Assembly (NCBI GenBank): GCA_020718925.1
Contig: DYRC01000114.1
Coordinates: forward strand, 1-11,654
Source of the DNA: Desulfonema limicola
Lineage (GTDB): Bacteria; Desulfobacterota; Desulfobacteria; Desulfobacterales; DYRC01
DNA length: 11,654 bases
Direction of reading: 5' to 3'
Position numbers and translations under genes: made by a program. Shown here piece after piece: positions 6,957 through 11,654 of the stretch; the first letter of the stretch is position 1, and each line of letters opens with the position of its first letter. Under the pieces are notes generated by a model, which was given only the letters and a program-made list of their open reading frames with translations, had not been told where the DNA came from and did no database searches.

Positions 6957-6985
6957 AAATCAGCGTAATCAACGGTTCAAATCCC

Positions 6986-7035
6986 TGTCCTGAACCACGA
7001 TTCACAGGATTTGAAAATTACCAAGATTGAAAAAT
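6986..7035. repeat. Dispersed repeat, family B (copy 2)
   Basis: A 50-bp copy, two differences from copy 3 (TGTCCTG and TGAAAATT). It follows a half copy of family A joined by TCAAATCCC. Confidence 0.85.
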
Positions 7036-7050
7036 CCCCTAACTCCTTTG

Positions 7051-7132
7051 AACCGCTGATTACACGGATTTTCTCTGATTTCCACGAGCAAAAAAATCAG
7101 TGCAATCAGAAAAATCAGCGTAATCAACGGTT
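7051..7132. repeat. Palindromic repeat, family A (copy 2)
   Basis: An 82-bp element beginning AACCGCTGATTACACGG and ending CAGCGTAATCAACGGTT, with the same internal arm copy (AAATCAGTGCAATCAG) and the same central GATTTCCA as the copy at 1221-1301. It is flanked on both sides by family B copies. Confidence 0.82.
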
Positions 7133-7140
7133 CAAATCCC

Positions 7141-7190
7141 TGTCTTGAACCACGATTCACAGGATTTGAAGATTACCAAGATTGAAAAAT
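7141..7190. repeat. Dispersed repeat, family B (copy 3)
   Basis: A 50-bp copy, nearly identical to the copy at 8021-8070 (one difference, GATTACC versus GATTGCC). It ends 19 bases before the stop codon of the GNAT gene. Confidence 0.85.
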
Positions 7191-7209
7191 TCCGATAATC
7201 CCTCAATCC

Positions 7210-7731
7210 TTACAAAATCCTTTCATCATGATTCAGAACATAAGTCTGCCGCAGAGTTTCAAGCGGAATAAATAATTCCAACGGATTATCAGGCAGCGGA
7301 ATAAACCCGAATTGTTCATAATACGCTTCAGCCTGCTCATCTTTTGCATCCACAAAAAAGCCGATAATGCCAAGATGTTCAGAAACCATAATAACACGCT
7401 CAATCGCATTCATCATCATAATTGAACCATATCCCCTGCGTTGAAAATTTTTATCAACAGCGAGTCTGGCAAGTTTCGCACCCGGAGCTTTCGGAGGATA
7501 TTTTTTAGCGTATTTGTGAGGCAGTTTTGCAACCACAATTTCACAAAAAGCTAAGGTGAAAAATCCGATAATCTCTGTCGGGGCAGTATTTTCAATCAGA
7601 ACAAAGGTTTTTGAGATACCTTTGACAACATGCTGTCGGGCGGTATTTTTCAGAAACAGATTCAACGCCTCTGTGCCGCAATCAAATCGGGAACGATCAT
7701 GTTCTTTTTCAAGCGTTTTTATTTTCAGCAT
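7210..7731 (-). CDS. TacT-like GNAT acetyltransferase toxin
   Basis: A 173-aa GNAT enzyme of the TacT/AtaT toxin type, which blocks translation by acetylating the amino group of charged tRNA with acetyl-CoA. The hallmarks are present: FDCGTEALNLFLKNTARQ near the N-terminus, the LARLAVD strand leading into the acetyl-CoA loop Q97-R-R-G-Y-G102, and AYYEQFGF with Tyr138 at the place of the catalytic tyrosine. Its start overlaps the DUF1778 antitoxin gene by 23 bases, as is usual for the pair. The last eight codons and the TAA stop (LNHDERIL) lie within a family C repeat fragment, so the native C-terminus may have been replaced by repeat sequence. The family is clear; substrate tRNA cannot be told. 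Confidence 0.9.
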   Translation of the reverse strand: MLKIKTLEKEHDRSRFDCGTEALNLFLKNTARQHVVKGISKTFVLIENTAPTEIIGFFTLAFCEIVVAKLPHKYAKKYPPKAPGAKLARLAVDKNFQRRGYGSIMMMNAIERVIMVSEHLGIIGFFVDAKDEQAEAYYEQFGFIPLPDNPLELFIPLETLRQTYVLNHDERIL

Positions 7732-8002
7732 CTGAAAACGTCTTTTTATAAAGTTTCATGGCATCTCTGAGTTTCCGATTCGGAGCCGGAGGATTTTCAA
7801 GCATATCGAAAAACAAAGCCGCTGACTGTGAGCTTAAATGAATGACACGCTCTTTTTCAATCACAGACTGAGCTTTTTCAAAGGCTGACTGAATCATAAA
7901 CTGCTGGAGATTTGCGCCGGAAAGCTCCGCCGCCTGAGATAATGCCTGATAAATATGAACGGGTATCTGTGCGATAACCCGTTGTTTGTTATGTAATGCC
8001 AT
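7709..8002 (-). CDS. TacA-like DUF1778 antitoxin
   Basis: A 97-aa antitoxin with an N-terminal ribbon-helix-helix DNA-binding region (RVIAQIPVHIYQALSQAAEL) and the DUF1778 body, ending in the family signature LENPPAPNRKLRDAMK. Such proteins neutralise the adjacent GNAT toxin through their C-terminal tail and repress their own operon as a complex. The frame is open upstream to an ATG at 8059, but the first 19 codons of that version are translated from a family B repeat. The start at 8002 is preferred because AGGAG (8011-8015) stands eight bases before it and the protein then begins with the usual domain boundary. It overlaps the toxin gene by 23 bases. Confidence 0.88.
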   Translation of the reverse strand: MALHNKQRVIAQIPVHIYQALSQAAELSGANLQQFMIQSAFEKAQSVIEKERVIHLSSQSAALFFDMLENPPAPNRKLRDAMKLYKKTFSDAENKNA

Positions 8003-8010
8003 TATGTTTT

Positions 8011-8018
8011 CTCCTTTT
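8011..8018 (-). promoter_or_regulatory. Ribosome binding site deciding the tacA-like start
   Basis: AAAAGGAG on the minus strand, eight bases before ATG 8002, fixes the start downstream of the repeat. The repeat at 8021-8070 begins only two bases upstream of it, so it forms the leader of the tacA-tacT transcript. Confidence 0.7.
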
Positions 8019-8020
8019 CT

Positions 8021-8070
8021 TGTCTTGAACCACGATTCACAGGATTTGAAGATTGCCAAGATTGAAAAAT
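8021..8070. repeat. Dispersed repeat, family B (copy 4)
   Basis: A 50-bp copy, almost identical to the copy at 7141-7190, placed directly upstream of the antitoxin ribosome site. Together, copies 3 and 4 bracket the tacA-tacT pair in the same orientation about 880 bp apart. Confidence 0.85.
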
Positions 8071-8092
8071 TCCCTCAATTCCCACCTGAAGG

Positions 8093-8123
8093 CATGGGCT
8101 ATTTATATTCGTAATAGCCCATG
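8093..8123. terminator. Perfect 11-bp hairpin after the 107-aa gene
   Basis: CATGGGCTATT (8093-8103) pairs perfectly with AATAGCCCATG (8113-8123) around a 9-base loop, seven bases after the stop of the gene ending at 8131. There is no U-tract on the minus strand, and only ATTTTAAT follows on the plus strand. It may be a terminator, a transcript 3'-end stabiliser, or an operator. Confidence 0.45.
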
Positions 8124-8130
8124 ATTTTAA

Positions 8131-8454
8131 TCAGATACCAGCCAGCTTCTTCAATTTATCAACACTGAAATTTTTCACAATCGCATTTGCAGCTTTTTCC
8201 GCCTGTTCAAAATCCAATTCTCTTTCAAGAGCATACTCTTCAAGTTTTTTTCTAATCTCTTGGCGTTTCAGGTCAATCGGAATTATGGCAAGCTCAATCC
8301 ATTTACGGATTTCCGGCATCATGGGGCGGACGACTTCATACACCAGAATTGTCAGAACAGCTTCAAAGCCGATGATTTTCTCATCAGTAGCTTTCCGCTC
8401 CGCTCCTGCCAGACAATCTTTGATAAATTCGTCAAAATTGGCTTCATGCTTCAT
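8131..8454 (-). CDS. Small hypothetical protein next to the CHAT gene
   Basis: A 107-aa protein I do not recognise. It begins MKHEANFDEFIKDCLAG, has a hydrophobic middle (GFEAVLTILVYEVVRPM, then WIELAIIPIDL) too broken by charge to be a clear membrane span, and a highly charged helical C-terminal half rich in Glu and Lys, ending NFSVDKLKKLAGI. Predicted character: soluble and mostly helical. The frame is open to an ATG at 8496, but the start at 8454 is preferred because AAGGAGA lies six bases upstream. It lies 143 bp after the CHAT-STAND-TPR gene on the same strand, with repeat sequence between. It could be a partner or substrate of that protease, or an unrelated passenger. Confidence 0.7.
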   Translation of the reverse strand: MKHEANFDEFIKDCLAGAERKATDEKIIGFEAVLTILVYEVVRPMMPEIRKWIELAIIPIDLKRQEIRKKLEEYALERELDFEQAEKAANAIVKNFSVDKLKKLAGI

Positions 8455-8460
8455 AATATT

Positions 8461-8467
8461 TCTCCTT
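8461..8467 (-). promoter_or_regulatory. Ribosome binding site deciding the start of the 107-aa gene
   Basis: AAGGAGA on the minus strand, six bases before ATG 8454. The upstream ATG at 8496 has no comparable site. Confidence 0.65.
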
Positions 8468-8524
8468 TTTAAAATCGTATTTTTTCGGTGGTTCATAACC
8501 GAAATAAATTTCGTGGCTTTATTG

Positions 8525-8606
8525 AAAATCCTTCAATCCTTACAAAATCCTTCAATCCTTACAAAATCCTTCAATCCTGATTCAAAAATCAGCGTAATCA
8601 ACGGTT
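8525..8606. repeat. 19-bp tandem repeat joined to a family A half element
   Basis: CTTCAATCCTTACAAAATC occurs exactly twice in tandem (8531-8549, 8550-8568), flanked by partial units on both sides. It then runs into CTTCAATCCTGATTC (a family C end) and a half family A (AAAAATCAGCGTAATCAACG, 8584-8603, then GTT). The last part lies inside the 3' end of the CHAT gene. Confidence 0.8.
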
Positions 8607-11600
8607 CACACTCCGGGCTTGTTTCGCAAGTTCCAGATTGTTCATAGTTCTCTTAACGCTCGGATGATTATCGTCAAAGAAATTTCTCAATATTTCCAGC
8701 GCCCGCTCATAAAACTCAATCGCTTTCTCATACTGCCCCAAATTATAATAAGCCAATCCTAAATTGTTGTATTCCCTTGCTACTGAAGGATGATTTTCTC
8801 CGAAGTTATTCAGATCAATGTCAGTAGCACACCGCAAAAACTCAATCGCTTTCTCATACTTGCCCAAAGCATGATAAGTCATGCCGAGATTGTTGTAGTC
8901 AATTGCTATATGCGGATGATTCTCTCCGAAGTTCTTGCGATTAATGCCAAGCGCCCGCTGATAAAACTCAATCGCTTTTTCATACTCGCCCAAGTTATCA
9001 TAAGCCAAGCCGAGATTGTTGTATTCTCTCGCTACATTAGGATGATTTTCTCCGAAGTTCTTTTGGTCAATGTCAAGCGCACGGTTATAAAACTCAATCG
9101 CTTTGGCATACTCACCCAATGATTTATAAGCCGCGCCGAGATTGTTGTAGCGGATTGCTACTGCCTGATGATTTTCACCAAAGATTTCTATGTCAATCGG
9201 CAAAGCTTTTTCCGTCCATCTGATGACATTCGGATAATCACCGAGCATATCATAAGCCGCTCCTAAATTACTCAGCAGCACCGCAACATTTTTATCCTTT
9301 TCCCGAATAGCCTCTGCAATAACCTCATCGCTAACCTGATTCGCCACTTCCTGCTGCATGAATGCAAATTCATAATATAGTTGCATTTTATTCATCAAGT
9401 GTCCGAGCGGAATCGCATGTCTGCAAGCCTGCCGAACCCTCTTGGCTTTCAAAGCATGATACACACCTTCCTGAAGCGAAGTGTATGAATGATTCCCTTC
9501 ATTTTCAAGCAATTTATCATACCACCGGCTCGCCATCTCCTTCGCAGAATCCTGCTGCTCTGCGGACAATCCGTTCCATTGCTGCTCCCGAATCACAGGC
9601 ATCACCCGATAAACCGCCTCATGTCCTCTTGAATGTTCTTTTTCAATCAGGGTGAGATTCACGCCTCTTTCCAACAGCGTCCTGTCTCCGAAACCGTCAT
9701 AAGCCTCAGCTTTTACCGGACGGCGGAACACGGCAGCCTGAGACAGAAAACGACTGAAATCAGTGCCTTCCGCATTTTTCAGAATATCGGCAATATATCC
9801 GATATACCTGTCCCGTTCTTTTTCAAGCAACTGCTCAATTTCTTTTAAGTCATATTTTTTCTCATCTTCGGCAATCTTTTCCAGCCAATCCAGAAGACGG
9901 GGATTGCCGGAGCCGACGTTCAGATACAGTTGTTTATGGGAACTTCTGCCGATATTGGGACATTCTGCAATTTTTTTTTCAAGGTCAGAATCCTGAAACG
10001 AAGCAAGCGTTATATCGGCAAGCCTGCCCGCAAGGTTTTCCCCGTCAGTTTCAAGCGCAAAAGGATACCGGCTGCTGATCATCAGCCTGACCTGTCCGTC
10101 TGTCCAATCCGAAGCTGTCAATATGGGCGCAAGCAATTTCACGGCTTCGGAAGTCAGGATATACGGTTCACGCTCCTGAATCAGATTCTGTTCGAAATCA
10201 TCAAAGTACAGAATCATTGGCATATCTTCAAACGCGCATCTGAACAAAGCCTTTAATTTTTCTTCAATATCAATATCCTGCTTCAGAATCTCAAGACCTG
10301 CGGAATTGCCTTTTCTGTCAAACAGATTTTTCAGCCTGATAATCAGGTCAGGCGCGGTAAGTTTTCCGTGAATGACGAGCAGTTCATGGTCGTGAAATCT
10401 CTCAATGAGTTTTCCCGCAAGACAGGATTTGCCGATGCCCGCAGGTCCCCGAATCAGAAGACCGCAGCGGGGAGATTCGTTATTTTCGGGAATGCCTTTC
10501 AACACCTGCACGCCTTTCTGAATTTCACGGCGTCTGCCGACAAAACCTTTTTCCAAAATTCTGACGTGGCTGTTTGCAAGAAAGGTATGAGTGGTTTTCC
10601 GGGCTGAAAAACGGCGCAATTTCTGACCGGGCGCAATCAGCGGCTGTAAAGGCGTGTCATCGGAAAACAATCTCAGAAGATTCCACGGATGATAATCGTT
10701 TTTCATGGCTTGCCGCGAGCTATGCACAGCTTCGGTTGCGGATTTGCCCATGCCGAGACAGCGATAAAGTTCGGCAGTCATGCGTGTTGCGGCAATATCG
10801 GATACCGGCAGCCCCCAGCCCAGAACCATCGGAATGCCTTTTTCAACCATCTGAAATGCGAATGATTCCGCACCGCTGACTTTATCGCTTTTGGCAGTAA
10901 GACATCCTGATAAAAACAGCAATTTCGGCGGAAAATCTCTGAGCGCCTCCCAAAGCCTGTCCGGTGTAACTTTATCCAAGCTGCCGATGTCATCTTCCAT
11001 GTAAAACACGGGACCTGTCTGATGTTCGATATTCGCATGTCCGGTAATGTGAAGCATGTCGAATCTGCCGCCGCCTTCGATCAGCGAATCCGAAAGCCCG
11101 GACAGAGAGCCGGAATCTTCGATGATCAGATCAGCCTGAAGTTTTTCAACAGAAGCCCAGATTTTTTCTTCCTCTTTTTCAAATTGCAAGACCTGATTAG
11201 CCGGTAAATTGGTCGGCGAACAAGCCATAAACAGGATTTTCAGAGGATTTTTTTCAGGAGGCGTCTGATTCCGGCTGTTTCTGCTGCTGACTTTTCGGAT
11301 AATGTGAATCTGCGGATTCTGCCTGAGCAGCAAAAAATCCTTATCCCAGAGCAGTTCGAACGGAATCGCGCTGAAATGATACGGAATATCCAGATAAAGT
11401 TCAAGCGGCTTGCCGGTTTTGAAGGCATCATTGACAATGCGTTCCAATTGCCTGCCGGAGCCGTTGAGAATCCTGAATAATTCCCCGCCGATATTTGCGC
11501 CGACTTGCTGATCTTTTTTCCAAAAGCCTTTGCCTGATTCTCTGAGCAGACTTTGAAGTTCCTCATCCGTCAGATGATATGAGGGAATATCATCGGCAAA

Positions 11601-11654
11601 CACCTTGCGGCGATTATCCTGCGCTTCTGCGTCAATTCGGATTGTGATTTTCAT
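8598..11654 (-). CDS. CHAT protease - STAND ATPase - TPR protein
   Basis: A 1018-aa multidomain protein. Residues 1-130 lead in with PFELLWD, a common lead-in to CHAT domains. The CHAT caspase-like protease spans about 135-335 with an intact dyad: His206 (MLHITGHA) and Cys251 (LLFLSGCLTA). A STAND-type ATPase follows: Walker A GPAGIGKS (403-410), Walker B MILYFDDFEQ (480-489, Asp485/486), ISSRYP, and a GNPRLL segment like the GxP motif. A helical linker leads to five contiguous TPRs of exactly 42 residues (790-999) with the core YNNLGxAYxxLGxYxKAIEF, plus a partial sixth. STAND proteins usually sense a trigger through the repeat domain, oligomerise with ATP, and switch on the effector, here probably proteolysis. 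Possible roles are phage defence or programmed death. ATG lies exactly at the window edge, so promoter and ribosome site are unseen and an upstream start is possible. The last codons and TGA come from a repeat. Confidence 0.9.
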   Translation of the reverse strand: MKITIRIDAEAQDNRRKVFADDIPSYHLTDEELQSLLRESGKGFWKKDQQVGANIGGELFRILNGSGRQLERIVNDAFKTGKPLELYLDIPYHFSAIPFELLWDKDFLLLRQNPQIHIIRKVSSRNSRNQTPPEKNPLKILFMACSPTNLPANQVLQFEKEEEKIWASVEKLQADLIIEDSGSLSGLSDSLIEGGGRFDMLHITGHANIEHQTGPVFYMEDDIGSLDKVTPDRLWEALRDFPPKLLFLSGCLTAKSDKVSGAESFAFQMVEKGIPMVLGWGLPVSDIAATRMTAELYRCLGMGKSATEAVHSSRQAMKNDYHPWNLLRLFSDDTPLQPLIAPGQKLRRFSARKTTHTFLANSHVRILEKGFVGRRREIQKGVQVLKGIPENNESPRCGLLIRGPAGIGKSCLAGKLIERFHDHELLVIHGKLTAPDLIIRLKNLFDRKGNSAGLEILKQDIDIEEKLKALFRCAFEDMPMILYFDDFEQNLIQEREPYILTSEAVKLLAPILTASDWTDGQVRLMISSRYPFALETDGENLAGRLADITLASFQDSDLEKKIAECPNIGRSSHKQLYLNVGSGNPRLLDWLEKIAEDEKKYDLKEIEQLLEKERDRYIGYIADILKNAEGTDFSRFLSQAAVFRRPVKAEAYDGFGDRTLLERGVNLTLIEKEHSRGHEAVYRVMPVIREQQWNGLSAEQQDSAKEMASRWYDKLLENEGNHSYTSLQEGVYHALKAKRVRQACRHAIPLGHLMNKMQLYYEFAFMQQEVANQVSDEVIAEAIREKDKNVAVLLSNLGAAYDMLGDYPNVIRWTEKALPIDIEIFGENHQAVAIRYNNLGAAYKSLGEYAKAIEFYNRALDIDQKNFGENHPNVAREYNNLGLAYDNLGEYEKAIEFYQRALGINRKNFGENHPHIAIDYNNLGMTYHALGKYEKAIEFLRCATDIDLNNFGENHPSVAREYNNLGLAYYNLGQYEKAIEFYERALEILRNFFDDNHPSVKRTMNNLELAKQARSVNR
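8658..9287 (-). repeat. Five tandem 126-bp TPR-coding units
   Basis: Codons 790-999 form five in-frame 126-bp units without any insertion or deletion. Units 2-5 are highly alike (for example, CTCAATCGCTTT recurs in each); unit 1 is the most diverged. This indicates recent expansion or gene conversion of the sensor domain. Confidence 0.85.

Larger units (their letters stand above)
6835..7209. repeat. Repeat-filled intergenic region between tacT-like and mntA-like genes
   Basis: These 375 bases hold no gene and are almost wholly repeats: a 103-bp inverted element (6854-6956), a half copy of family A (6955-6977), family B copy 2 (6986-7035), a full family A (7051-7132), and family B copy 3 (7141-7190). 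An 81-bp block at 6955-7035 recurs at 7110-7190 with two differences, a direct repeat offset by 155 bp. Confidence 0.85.

Noticed and set aside
8003..8059. Longer N-terminus for the DUF1778 antitoxin starting at 8059
   Set aside because: The extra 19 codons are translated from the family B repeat, and a good ribosome site supports the start at 8002.
6125..8070. CRISPR array from the four 50-bp family B copies
   Set aside because: Spacing between copies is irregular (about 811, 105 and 830 bp), genes lie between them, and there are no spacers of constant length or adjacent cas genes.
8790..9122. Plus-strand frame with repeated motifs opposite the TPR region
   Set aside because: Its periodicity only mirrors the 126-bp TPR-coding units on the minus strand.
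1..11654. tRNA, rRNA, complete insertion sequence or integrase gene
   Set aside because: No cloverleaf, rRNA-like segment or transposase/integrase domain was recognised; the Rpn-like fragment at the left edge is not a complete mobile element.

Overview
The window looks like part of a chromosome from an anaerobic, selenoprotein-making member of the Desulfobacterota (sulfate-reducer type). The evidence is a periplasmic two-subunit formate dehydrogenase of the Desulfovibrio gigas kind with an in-frame UGA selenocysteine codon, moderate GC, and many dispersed AT-rich intergenic repeats. The genus cannot be fixed from sequence alone. Almost every gene lies on the minus strand; the only convincing plus-strand gene is one of two ModE-like regulators.

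Left part (1-5700), formate metabolism. Read on the minus strand, the order is: modE-like regulator 1 (5553-5179), fdhA with a selenocysteine (5069-2016), fdhB (2014-1367), an 81-bp palindromic repeat, fdhE (1202-315), then the start of a DUF2887/Rpn-like nuclease gene that runs off the left edge. A second stand-alone ModE-type DNA-binding protein (5681-6055) is transcribed away from the first. Two similar palindromes, one upstream of fdhA and one between the divergent regulators, look like operators of a shared circuit. FdhA is the catalytic Mo/W-bis-MGD subunit and carries a Tat signal. FdhB relays electrons and has exactly 12 cysteines, enough for three [4Fe-4S] clusters. FdhE is the cytoplasmic maturation factor.

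Right part (6125-11654), accessory/defence-like region. Read on the minus strand, it begins with a 1018-aa protein carrying a CHAT caspase-like protease (His206/Cys251), a STAND-type ATPase and five exact 42-residue TPRs. It is followed by an unrecognised 107-aa protein, a TacA-TacT-like (DUF1778/GNAT) toxin-antitoxin pair, and an MntA-HepT-like (nucleotidyltransferase/HEPN) pair. The genes are separated by at least three families of short dispersed repeats, and two genes (CHAT and GNAT) end inside repeat copies that supply their last codons and stop.

The most interesting items are the CHAT-STAND-TPR protein with its small neighbour, the split-looking selenoprotein fdhA with a SECIS-like hairpin, the proposed ModE-like operator circuit, and the repeats that form gene 3' ends.
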